Positions 1-7,561 of a stretch of DNA of 16,700 nt are shown in pieces. The position numbers were made by a program, and so were the translations under genes. Numbering within the stretch: the first letter of the stretch is position 1; each line of letters opens with the position of its first letter. The stretch spans positions 1 through 16,700 of the forward strand of contig JAHZIZ010000198.1 in assembly GCA_022601215.1 (NCBI GenBank), given 5' to 3'. The notes beneath the pieces are model-generated. The model saw only the letters and a list, made by a program, of their open reading frames with translations. It searched no databases and was not told the origin of the DNA. The stretch comes from Bacteroidota bacterium (lineage in GTDB: Bacteria > Bacteroidota > Bacteroidia > Flavobacteriales > Flavobacteriaceae).

Positions 1-323
1 ATTATGAATAACGGAGAAAAACTAATAAGGGTTGATAGGGTTTTATCATGCTCTTTTATTTCAGTAATATTTAAAGGGTTCAAAATTACTTCAGATGACT
101 GGCTATACCTTTTTGGAATACCCACGTACTTACCATCTCTCAATTTAATGTGTTCGAAATGATATGGCTCCTCACTATCCGAACTCATAACTTTGACTTT
201 CTTCTCCCAAGTAACGGCCTGATCCAAGGTTACATTACCCTTATACACTGTACAACCTTGCAACAAAATGAGAATCGTGAATAGTAGAGAGATAGTTCTA
301 AGATGAACTGCAGTAGTTTTCAT
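1..323 (-). CDS. Putative lipoprotein, N-terminal part (runs off left edge)
   Basis: An open frame starts at an ATG at 321-323 and stays open to the window edge, giving about 107 residues without the C-terminus. Residues 1-24 form a lipoprotein signal: a short basic stretch, a hydrophobic run and the lipobox LLQGC, with the lipidated cysteine at position 24. The mature part begins TVYKGNVTLDQAV and is polar with alternating beta-like segments (for example HIKLRDGKYVGIPK). I do not recognise the family. There is no acidic tract after the cysteine, so inner-leaflet placement is as likely as surface export. A weak promoter-like ATTG-N18-TATCTTG lies about 45 bases upstream. I am confident that it is a lipoprotein gene and cannot assign a function. 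Confidence 0.7.
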   Translation of the reverse strand, partial: MKTTAVHLRTISLLFTILILLQGCTVYKGNVTLDQAVTWEKKVKVMSSDSEEPYHFEHIKLRDGKYVGIPKRYSQSSEVILNPLNITEIKEHDKTLSTLISFSPLFI

Positions 324-495
324 ATGAAAGAGTATTGATTCGGAGGATACAAGATAGTAAATACAACTTAGACTCAATTGACAAGAATATGGAAGAACGA
401 ACAAAGGTGACAACCAATTTTAAGTTATGAAGTTCAACGGCAGGGAATAGTGATGAATAGAAGTTGTAGGCCATTGATTAATCTTTGTCTTAAAC

Positions 496-523
496 AAAAA
501 AAGCCCATCCAATAGGATAAGCT
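496..523 (-). terminator. Rho-independent terminator of the tRNA-Asp transcript
   Basis: On the minus strand AGCTTATCC (523-515) pairs with GGATGGGCT (510-502) around a TATT loop. The stem has nine pairs, two of them G-U, and is followed by a run of T. It lies about 65 bases past the tRNA 3' end. The 324-495 stretch beyond it shows no gene or clear signal. Confidence 0.75.
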
Positions 524-586
524 CTTCATTGGTCTATTTCTAAACCACGTAACACATTTCTGTGTCACAACACAACATTTTAATTG

Positions 587-660
587 CGGTCTGGACGAGA
601 CTCGAACTCGCGACCCCCTGCGTGACAGGCAGGTATTCTAACCAACTGAACTACCAGACC
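587..660 (-). tRNA. tRNA-Asp (anticodon GTC)
   Basis: The minus strand folds into a full cloverleaf of 74 bases. The 7-bp acceptor is GGTCTGG/CCAGACC; the D-stem is GTTC/GAAT with one G-U; the anticodon stem CCTGC/GCAGG carries loop CTGTCAC with anticodon GTC; the T-stem GCGAG/CTCGT carries loop TTCGAGT. The discriminator base is G, the aspartate identity base. The 3' CCA is not encoded, since CAA follows, so it must be added after transcription. It appears to be transcribed alone, with its own promoter and terminator. Confidence 0.96.
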
Positions 661-719
661 GTGCTACTATTTTAAAGACTTTAAAAGCTTGTCTTTGCTT
701 CTGTACTTAGAAGCGAGTG

Positions 720-750
720 CAAATATAAAACTACATTCTATATCCACAAA
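720..750 (-). promoter_or_regulatory. Promoter of the tRNA-Asp gene
   Basis: On the minus strand TTTG (750-747) is followed by 19 bases and TATATTTG (727-720), an exact match to the Bacteroidota vegetative consensus TTTG-N19-TAnnTTTG. Transcription would start near 713, giving a leader of about 50 bases before the tRNA. Confidence 0.7.
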
Positions 751-774
751 CATTTTTACGAAAAAAATCAACTT

Positions 775-1704
775 TTATCCAAACTTCTGTCGTTCGACCA
801 AATAAGTAGTCAATATCTTATTGAAACCTTCATTAATGTCAGCCTTAACGTACTTAATCCTATACTGCCCACACTTAAGTTCTATAGAATTAAAATAATC
901 GGCAACAGCTTGTTTATAGGCCTCTTTGATATTGTCCGCATACAAATTAATTATCTCTCCGGTTTCTACATCGACAAAGCGCTTGGGTCTATTGTTAAAA
1001 TCGAATTCTAATTCAGTATTCCCATCAAAAGTATGAAATAACACAACCTCATGTTTATTGTATTTCAAATGCTGCAAAGCCTCAAACAACTTGGTCTCTT
1101 CTGTTTCAGTTTGAAACATGTCCGTGAATAAAAACACCAAGGATCGGCGTTTTAACTTCTCGGCAATAAGATGCAAATGCGTATAGGTATTGGTAGTAAT
1201 ATCTTCATTTGATCGTGATATAGCATTATTCAAATTACTTAATAACATCTGATGATGCCTTTCGCTTCCTTTTTCCGAAGAATAAAAGTCATATCCGTCA
1301 CTATAAATACTCATCCCAACCGCATCACGTTGCCGCTTCAGGAGATTCATAATAGCGGCACCTGCTAAAGCAGAAAATCCGATTTTATTGAGCGTAGTAA
1401 TGGATTGTTGCTTTATAGTCGGGTAATGCATCGAACTACTATTGTCAACAATTAAATGACATCGAAGATTCGTTTCTTCCTCGTACCGCTTTGTATACAA
1501 TTTATCTGTTTTGGCATAGAGCTTCCAATCTATATGCTTAGTACTCTCCCCATCATTATAAATTTTGTGTTCCGCAAATTCTGCAGAGAATCCATGGAAC
1601 GGGCTTTTGTGGAGTCCAGAAATAAAACCCTCTACAACTTGTGTTGCCAGTAATTCTAGATTTTTAAATCCAGTAATCTCATTTATTTCCTTATCTATAT
1701 TCAT
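775..1704 (-). CDS. DUF58 domain protein with von Willebrand A-like fold
   Basis: This is a 309-residue cytoplasmic-looking protein without a signal peptide. The N-terminal third carries the DUF58 core (ESTKHIDWKLYAKTDKLYTK, residues 53-72). The VWA-type metal site DxSxS follows in VDNSSSM (D87, S89, S91), with a later FTDMF segment as a probable second metal-binding loop. In Bacteroidota such proteins usually sit beside a MoxR-family AAA+ ATPase and Bat proteins and are thought to act in ATPase-assisted maturation or envelope stress tolerance. Here no MoxR or Bat gene is in view. It lies 61 bases downstream of the clpP-like gene with no terminator between them, so co-transcription is possible. 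The family call is strong; the cellular role is unknown. Confidence 0.9.
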   Translation of the reverse strand: MNIDKEINEITGFKNLELLATQVVEGFISGLHKSPFHGFSAEFAEHKIYNDGESTKHIDWKLYAKTDKLYTKRYEEETNLRCHLIVDNSSSMHYPTIKQQSITTLNKIGFSALAGAAIMNLLKRQRDAVGMSIYSDGYDFYSSEKGSERHHQMLLSNLNNAISRSNEDITTNTYTHLHLIAEKLKRRSLVFLFTDMFQTETEETKLFEALQHLKYNKHEVVLFHTFDGNTELEFDFNNRPKRFVDVETGEIINLYADNIKEAYKQAVADYFNSIELKCGQYRIKYVKADINEGFNKILTTYLVERQKFG

Positions 1705-1765
1705 GAAACAATTGCACTTTCTCTATTGATTCCATCATTTAATACAATGGCCAAAGAAGACATTT

Positions 1766-2317
1766 TTATTTTGCTATTCCATCAACAATTCCGTAGGCAA
1801 CACTTTCTTCGGCACCCATCCAGTGATCACGATTAAAATCCTTCATGACTTTCTCGAAAGTCTGTCCGCAATTATCTGCTAAAATATGTGCACTCAATTC
1901 TTTTGTTTTTACAATTTCCTGAGCTGTAATTTCAATATCACTTGCTTGCCCTCTAGCACCTCCACTTGGTTGGTGAATCATTACTCTAGCATGAGGTTGA
2001 ATAAAACGACGTCCTTTTTCACCAGCCGACAACAACAAACTCCCCATGGAAGCAGCCAAGCCAGTACAAATCGTAGAAACTGGACTCTTTATTTGTTTGA
2101 TAGTATCGTACATAGAGAATCCCGAGGTAACATATCCTCCAGGGCTATTTATGTAAAATTTAATTTCATCGTGATTTAATGAATCCAAATACAACAATCT
2201 ATCTACAACATGCTTTGCGCTGCGGTCATCCACCATACCCCATATAAAAATGGTACGATCTTCTAACTGTTGATTGTCTATTTTATCTTGTACTTTTTGC
2301 TTTTTTTCCATTGTCAT
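1766..2317 (-). CDS. clpP: ClpP-family serine protease subunit
   Basis: This 183-residue protein is the peptidase subunit of a Clp-type ATP-dependent protease. The catalytic triad by alignment with E. coli ClpP is Ser90 in GLAASMG, His115 in RVMIHQP and Asp164 in NRDHW. The oxyanion-loop glycines are in INSPGGYVTSG (residues 57-67). The N-terminus is charged and short, without the long propeptide of many ClpPs. The start may be Met1 or Met3. No clpX or trigger factor gene is adjacent; instead it lies between trxA and DUF58. Flavobacteria often carry a canonical clpP beside clpX, so this is probably a second, stand-alone copy (inference), and the symbol is used in the family sense. The W in FIWGMVDD, where E. 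coli has FLTGQVED, is a difference in the axial region. Confidence 0.9.
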   Translation of the reverse strand: MTMEKKQKVQDKIDNQQLEDRTIFIWGMVDDRSAKHVVDRLLYLDSLNHDEIKFYINSPGGYVTSGFSMYDTIKQIKSPVSTICTGLAASMGSLLLSAGEKGRRFIQPHARVMIHQPSGGARGQASDIEITAQEIVKTKELSAHILADNCGQTFEKVMKDFNRDHWMGAEESVAYGIVDGIAK

Positions 2318-2369
2318 TACAGTATCTGCTCAAGTCAAGTGAGCGATTTATAAATAATACTAAAAATAA

Positions 2370-2398
2370 AAAAGGCTCAGCACTACGCCAAGCCTTTT
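2370..2398 (-). terminator. Terminator after trxA
   Basis: AAAAGGCT (2370-2377) pairs with AGCCTTTT (2391-2398) across a 13-base loop. Read on the minus strand the stem is followed by TTATTTTTA. It begins 21 bases after the trxA stop and separates trxA from the clpP-like gene. The stem is symmetric, but only the minus-strand reading has a long T tract. Confidence 0.7.
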
Positions 2399-2418
2399 CC
2401 CAACTTAATTTTTGTCTC

Positions 2419-2739
2419 TTAGTTTAATAAAGAATCTATTGCTTCTGCATAAACATTCTTTGGAGCCACTCCAACTTGACGTCCTACCAACTCACCGTTG
2501 TTAAACACCAATACTGTTGGAATATTACGCACACCATATTTCGCCGCAAACTCTTGGTTAGCATCTACATCTACCTTCCCTACTACTGCTTTCCCTTCAT
2601 AATCATTACTAATCTCATCGATTACAGGTCCTACCATACGGCATGGTCCACACCAAGCAGCCCAAAAGTCTACTAATACAGGTTTGTCACTCTTTAATAC
2701 AGTTTCTTCAAATGTTGCGTCTGTTATTTCTAAAGCCAT
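2419..2739 (-). CDS. trxA: Thioredoxin
   Basis: This 106-residue protein has the full single-domain thioredoxin length and no signal peptide, so it is cytosolic. The redox-active WCGPC is at residues 29-33, the buried Asp24 is in LVDFWAAW, and cis-Pro74 is in NIPTVLVF. These are the hallmark features of the general disulfide reductase that is recycled by thioredoxin reductase. It looks monocistronic: a TAnnTTTG promoter box lies just upstream and a hairpin terminator just downstream. There is no sign of truncation or unusual composition. Confidence 0.97.
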   Translation of the reverse strand: MALEITDATFEETVLKSDKPVLVDFWAAWCGPCRMVGPVIDEISNDYEGKAVVGKVDVDANQEFAAKYGVRNIPTVLVFNNGELVGRQVGVAPKNVYAEAIDSLLN

Positions 2740-2762
2740 TTTTTTAAATTTTAATTGTTATG

Positions 2763-2770
2763 CAAAAGTA
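2763..2770 (-). promoter_or_regulatory. -7 box of the trxA promoter
   Basis: TACTTTTG on the minus strand matches TAnnTTTG and lies 23 bases before the ATG, implying a leader of about 17 bases. No TTTG stands at the ideal 19-base spacing, although a TTTG occurs 14 bases upstream. Confidence 0.45.
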
Positions 2771-2840
2771 GTCAAATTTTATACCAAACCTTACACCGCT
2801 AGTATAGACTTGACTAATTGACAGATTGATTTTATTTATG

Positions 2841-2962
2841 CAGCCTACTCCTCCGTCGAGTCTCCGGAGCACCGGGCTGTTCGCTCTATCTCATACTTAA
2901 CTTCGAAAGCCACTTCGACAAGCTCAGCAAAAGTAAGAGGATGCCGCTGCCATCCCTGGCTG
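2841..2962 (-). ncRNA. Structured RNA element, possibly Flavo-1 type
   Basis: This GC-rich block stands out from the AT-rich spacers around it and starts four bases past the dnaE stop codon. On the minus strand the ends pair (CAGCC 2962-2958 with GGCTG 2845-2841). Inside is the hairpin GGATG/CATCC, then a long stem in which CTCTTACTT pairs with AAGTATGAG (one mismatch) and encloses a second stem of two CGAAG-containing arms. A third hairpin is CTCCG/CGGAG. The segments GGGATGGCAGCGGCATCC and GATAGAGCGAACAGCCCGG resemble, from memory, the Flavo-1 RNA motif common in Flavobacteria. It could be a 3' element of the dnaE transcript or a separate RNA. The structure is seen directly; the family name is an inference. 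Confidence 0.5.
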
Positions 2963-2965
2963 AAC

Positions 2966-5900
2966 TTAATTCAGTTTATACACTACCTCCTTAGCACTCA
3001 ATTCATCAAGCAATTCCTTACTAATGGCAATCTTTGTTTTTCTGCTAGGCATATTCAATTTCACCTTTTCCTCAACGTCATACATTGTAAAATGCACTTG
3101 CTTTTCCCCCTTATGCGTCTCAAACAGTTCTTTTAATAATGCGATACGCTTTTCGGCTAAGTCGGTAATAGGCATGTGTATTGTCAATTTCTTGGCTTGC
3201 TGCTCCATGACATCATGCAACATCATAAAATGATTATACTGCATTCTTGGATCCCCTTTTTTGCCTGTATCTCTATTCACCCATCCTTCTTTCACATAAA
3301 CTCTCCCATAGACAAATGAATTAGGCACTAAGAAATGGCGCCATTTTAAATATTCCTCACCAAAAATTTTGAACTCAAAACTATCCTCATAATCTTCTAC
3401 GGTAAAAATTGCCCATCCTTTTCCTTGTTTACTTTCTCGGTGCTGTACGTCACTAACTATGCCTCCAAAACAAACCTCCCTATTTACAAACTTTTCCATT
3501 TCATAAAAATCAGCCACCTTCACATTACAGAAATTATCCACCTCTGTTTTAAAATCATCCAGGGGATGTCCGCTAATATAAATCCCCACAACCTCTTTCT
3601 CTTGTTTCAATTTTTTCATGGTTCCCCATTCTTCACAAGGTGGCACTTCTGGCTCCGGAATTTGTACTTCGCTTGCCTCTCCAAATAGACTAACTTGAGA
3701 AGAATTCTGGCTCTCTTGAAACTTTGCTGCATACTTCAACACCTTTTCAAAAAACAGAACACCATCGCCTATATCGTGCATATATTGAGCTCTATGGGTT
3801 TCAAAACTATCAAAGCCTCCCGCGAGCACTAAATTCTCAAACGCTTTTTTATTAGCAGCTCGCAAATCGATACGTTTGGCTAAATCGAATATTGACTTAT
3901 ACTTTCCTTCATTTCTATGCTCAACAATGGTTGCAACGGCATTTCCTCCTACTCCTTTTATGGCTCCCATTCCAAAGCGGACCGCTCCCTGATCGTTCAC
4001 CGTGAACTTATAAAAGGATTCATTTACATCTGGCCCTAATACGTCTAACCCCATTCTTCGACATTCTTCCATAAAGAAGGTAACCTGCTTAATGTCGCTC
4101 ATATTATTGGACAAAACGGCGGCCATATATTCAGCTGGATAATGCGCTTTTAAATAGGCCGTTTGATACGCAATCCACGCATAACAAGTGGAGTGAGATT
4201 TATTAAAGGCATAACTAGCAAAGGCTTCCCAGTCCTTCCAAATCTTTTCTAATACCTCAGCGGGATGATCATTCTTTTCGGCCTGCGCAATAAACTTTGG
4301 CTTCATCTTATCGAGCACCGCCTTCTGCTTTTTACCCATCGCCTTTCGCAGTACATCCGCCTCACCCTTGGTAAAATCGGCCAACTTTTGCGACAAGAGC
4401 ATCACTTGCTCCTGATAAACGGTAATTCCATAGGTCTCGTCAAGGTATTCCTCCATAGCTGGAAGGTCATAGCTAATTTCCTCTTCCCCGTGTTTTCTTC
4501 TAATAAAACTAGGGATATACTCCATAGGTCCTGGACGATACAAAGCATTCATAGCAATGAGATCGGCAAACACAGTAGGTTTTAAATCCTTCATATGTTT
4601 TTGCATTCCCGGACTTTCATACTGAAAAATCCCGACGGTCTCTCCTCGTTGAAACAACTCATAGGTCTTCTCATCATCCAGTGGAAAATTATCGGGATCT
4701 AATTCAACACCATGTTTGTGCTTTACAATTTTTACAGTATCCTTGATTAAAGTTAACGTCTTTAATCCCAGGAAATCCATCTTCAACAAACCTGCACTCT
4801 CCACCACCGAGTTATCAAACTGTGTCACATAGAGATCACTATCCTTAGCAGTTGCTACGGGGACAAAATTGGTAATATCATCGGGTGTAATAATAACACC
4901 ACAAGCGTGAATTCCCGTGTTTCGAACCGACCCTTCCAGCATTTTTGCCTGATTAATGGTTTCGGCCTCAAGATCACTTCCTTCACTTAGGTTTAATAGT
5001 TCATTTACTTTGGGTAGTTCATCACTTCTGAACTTACTTCGTAAGGTCTTCTCATCCATGCCAAATATCTTATTCAACTTGGTCATGTTGGGAATTAGCT
5101 TAGCGATACGGTCTGCGTCATTTAAGGGTAGGTCCAATACTCTGGCTGTATCACGAATGGACGACTTGGCTGCCATGGTACCATAGGTGATTATTTGCGC
5201 CACCTGATTGGATCCATATTTCTCAATCACATAGTCCATAACACGTCCTCTTCCTTCATCGTCAAAATCAATATCGATATCGGGCATAGACACACGATCC
5301 GGATTCAAGAAACGCTCAAAAAGCAGATCGTACTTAATGGGATCTATGTTTGTAATCCATAGACAATAGGCAACTACAGATCCAGCAGCAGAACCACGAC
5401 CTGGCCCCACCGAAACATCCATATTTCTGGCCTCTCGAATAAAATCTTCCGTAATTAAGAAGTAACCAGGATAACCGGTTTTTTCAATAACGTCTAACTC
5501 AAAATCGAGACGCTCTTCTATTTCAGGAGTAAGATCTCCATATCTTTTTTTAGCACCCTCGAAGGTGAGATGTTTGAGAAATTTATTTTCACCTCGCTTC
5601 CCTCCATCCGTTTCATCTTCCGCCACTTTAAACTCGGCTGGAATATCAAATTTTGGCAGTAAAACCTCTCTAGCCAATGAAAATGGCTCAATTTTTTCAA
5701 CTACTTCGGCGATATTACTAATGGCTTCCGGTAGATCCTTGAAGAGTTGTTTCATCTCTTCCTGGCTCTTGAAATAATACTCTTGGTTAGGCAAACCATA
5801 ACGATACCCTCTACCACGACCAATTGGAGTGCCTTGCTTCTCACCGTCTTTAACACACAATAAAATATCGTGCGCGTTGGCGTCTTCCTTATCAATGTAA

Positions 5901-7396
5901 TAGGTATTATTACAAGCGACCAATTTCACATCATGCTTCTTAGAAAACTCTAGCAAGGTAGTATTCACTCGTCGTTCATCCTCTTGATCATGTCGCATGA
6001 TTTCGATATACAGATCTTCTCCAAACTGTTCTTTCCACCACAACAATGCCTCTTCCGCTTGATTCTCACCAATGTTTAGGATTTTTGACGGCACTTCACC
6101 ATACAAACTTCCAGTTAAAACTATTATATCATCCTTATATTGCGATATTACATTTTTATCTATTCTCGGGACATAATAAAACCCCTCCGTATAGGCTATA
6201 CTAGCCATCTTCGCCAGATTGTGATAGCCCTGTTTATTTTTAGCTAACATCACTATCTGATAGCCATTATCCTTTTGATTTTTATTGGTATGATTTTCAC
6301 ACACGAAGAATTCACAACCTACCACTGCTTTTAATTCTTGTGGGAGTTCTGGTTTCTCTGGAACGACGCCATCAAAATCTGTGGCTGTATCGTCTACGGC
6401 CTCGTATTCTGCCAATTTTGTCTCATAAGTCACCCTAGCCGACTTATTGTAATCATTTACAGCCTTTGTAAAATGGAAGGCTCCCATCATATTCCCACTA
6501 TCTGTTAAGGCTACAGCAGGCATCTTATTGGCTATGGCTGCCGACACCAAATCTTTTGTCGAAGAGGTAGACTGCAAAATTGAAAATTGAGAATGATTAT
6601 GTAAATGAGCGAATGCAGTATCCTGAAGGGTGGCGATATTTTTGTCTAACTCCTCAGAAGAAATTTCAACTGTTTCTATTTCCGCCTCTAATTGCCTTCT
6701 AATCTTATCCGAAGCGGCCTTTAAGTTGATATGCTTTAATCCAATAAGCTCAATAGTCTGCGGATTTGCTTCAGAAAAACGATCAAAATAATCCGGTTGT
6801 ACATCGAGCGATTCCAGAGTATATATTTGTCGTCTAATCAATTCTAGAAAACAACGGGTTGTTGCCTCAACATCGGCCGTAGCATTGTGCGCCTCTGCGA
6901 ATGGTGCATTAAAGAGAAATTGATGTAACTCGGTTAGTGTAGGCAACTTAAACTTACCTCCTCTACCCCCTGGAATTTGACACAATTGAGCCGTGGTCTC
7001 TGTACAAGTATCTAGTAAGAGCATGGATGGGATGGGATTGTCCATCTCCATGCGATAGAATTCACACCCCATGATATTAATATCGAAGCCAACATTCTGA
7101 CCTACCACGAATTTTGATTTCATCAAGGCCTCTTGGAACTTTTTAGCAGCTTCAGCAAGTGGCACCCCCTTTTCTTGTGCTAATTCTGTTGAAATTCCAT
7201 GTATACGCTCACTGTCGTAGGGAATGTCGAAACCCTCTGGTTGAATCAAATAATCCTCATGTTCCAACACGCGACCTAATTCATCATGAATCTGCCAAGC
7301 GATCTGAATACATCGTGGCCAGTTATCGGTATCCGTTATAGGAGCATTCCAACTTTTTGGAAGCCCCGTAGTTTCAGTATCAAAAATTAAATACAT
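2966..7396 (-). CDS. dnaE: DNA polymerase III alpha subunit with fused 3'-5' exonuclease
   Basis: This 1476-residue replicative polymerase begins with a DnaQ-like DEDDh exonuclease (residues 1-190: D6 and E8 in DTETTG, D105 in NVGFD, H170 and D175 in HNATAD). A PHP domain follows from about 262 (HLHNHSQFS), with an insertion of about 40 residues near 315-355. The PHP looks inactive because the usual metal-binding His is Ser300 in LTDSGN. The C-family polymerase core has GPGRGS (664-669) and catalytic D706 and D708 in PDIDIDF plus D874 in KMDFLG. QVSLFG at 1234-1239 fits the sliding-clamp binding motif, and an OB-fold lies at about 1305-1375. The fusion would place proofreading on the polymerase chain itself, as in other Bacteroidota. 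No clear promoter was found; the 117-base leader holds a TTCCA-N5-TGGAA dyad. Confidence 0.97.
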   Translation of the reverse strand: MYLIFDTETTGLPKSWNAPITDTDNWPRCIQIAWQIHDELGRVLEHEDYLIQPEGFDIPYDSERIHGISTELAQEKGVPLAEAAKKFQEALMKSKFVVGQNVGFDINIMGCEFYRMEMDNPIPSMLLLDTCTETTAQLCQIPGGRGGKFKLPTLTELHQFLFNAPFAEAHNATADVEATTRCFLELIRRQIYTLESLDVQPDYFDRFSEANPQTIELIGLKHINLKAASDKIRRQLEAEIETVEISSEELDKNIATLQDTAFAHLHNHSQFSILQSTSSTKDLVSAAIANKMPAVALTDSGNMMGAFHFTKAVNDYNKSARVTYETKLAEYEAVDDTATDFDGVVPEKPELPQELKAVVGCEFFVCENHTNKNQKDNGYQIVMLAKNKQGYHNLAKMASIAYTEGFYYVPRIDKNVISQYKDDIIVLTGSLYGEVPSKILNIGENQAEEALLWWKEQFGEDLYIEIMRHDQEDERRVNTTLLEFSKKHDVKLVACNNTYYIDKEDANAHDILLCVKDGEKQGTPIGRGRGYRYGLPNQEYYFKSQEEMKQLFKDLPEAISNIAEVVEKIEPFSLAREVLLPKFDIPAEFKVAEDETDGGKRGENKFLKHLTFEGAKKRYGDLTPEIEERLDFELDVIEKTGYPGYFLITEDFIREARNMDVSVGPGRGSAAGSVVAYCLWITNIDPIKYDLLFERFLNPDRVSMPDIDIDFDDEGRGRVMDYVIEKYGSNQVAQIITYGTMAAKSSIRDTARVLDLPLNDADRIAKLIPNMTKLNKIFGMDEKTLRSKFRSDELPKVNELLNLSEGSDLEAETINQAKMLEGSVRNTGIHACGVIITPDDITNFVPVATAKDSDLYVTQFDNSVVESAGLLKMDFLGLKTLTLIKDTVKIVKHKHGVELDPDNFPLDDEKTYELFQRGETVGIFQYESPGMQKHMKDLKPTVFADLIAMNALYRPGPMEYIPSFIRRKHGEEEISYDLPAMEEYLDETYGITVYQEQVMLLSQKLADFTKGEADVLRKAMGKKQKAVLDKMKPKFIAQAEKNDHPAEVLEKIWKDWEAFASYAFNKSHSTCYAWIAYQTAYLKAHYPAEYMAAVLSNNMSDIKQVTFFMEECRRMGLDVLGPDVNESFYKFTVNDQGAVRFGMGAIKGVGGNAVATIVEHRNEGKYKSIFDLAKRIDLRAANKKAFENLVLAGGFDSFETHRAQYMHDIGDGVLFFEKVLKYAAKFQESQNSSQVSLFGEASEVQIPEPEVPPCEEWGTMKKLKQEKEVVGIYISGHPLDDFKTEVDNFCNVKVADFYEMEKFVNREVCFGGIVSDVQHRESKQGKGWAIFTVEDYEDSFEFKIFGEEYLKWRHFLVPNSFVYGRVYVKEGWVNRDTGKKGDPRMQYNHFMMLHDVMEQQAKKLTIHMPITDLAEKRIALLKELFETHKGEKQVHFTMYDVEEKVKLNMPSRKTKIAISKELLDELSAKEVVYKLN

Positions 7397-7513
7397 CCTT
7401 CTTATTGTGGGTTTTGTGAGGTACTATTCCATATTGTGGAACGAAGTAAAAATAAGAAATAGCTGCTACCCTTGTACATCAAGTTCTTCACAAAACGTAT
7501 CAGTTATAAACAA

Positions 7514-7541
7514 AAAAAGTCGAGCTAGTGCTCGACTTTTT
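7514..7541 (-). terminator. Strong terminator after the repeat lipoprotein gene
   Basis: The 8-bp perfect stem AGTCGAGC/GCTCGACT (7518-7525 with 7530-7537) has a four-base loop and is flanked by an A run and a T run, extending the pairing by five more A-T pairs. It lies 20 bases past the stop of the lipoprotein gene on the minus strand and insulates dnaE. Confidence 0.85.
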
Positions 7542-7561
7542 CTAAATATATGATAAGTTCT

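Noticed and set aside
552..565. ACACA/TGTGT hairpin between tRNA-Asp and its terminator
   Set aside because: It is a short 5-bp A/T-rich stem without a T tract; the hairpin at 502-523 is the better terminator.
4265..4585. A 106-residue plus-strand frame inside dnaE
   Set aside because: It is antisense to the conserved polymerase core and is explained as a shadow of it.
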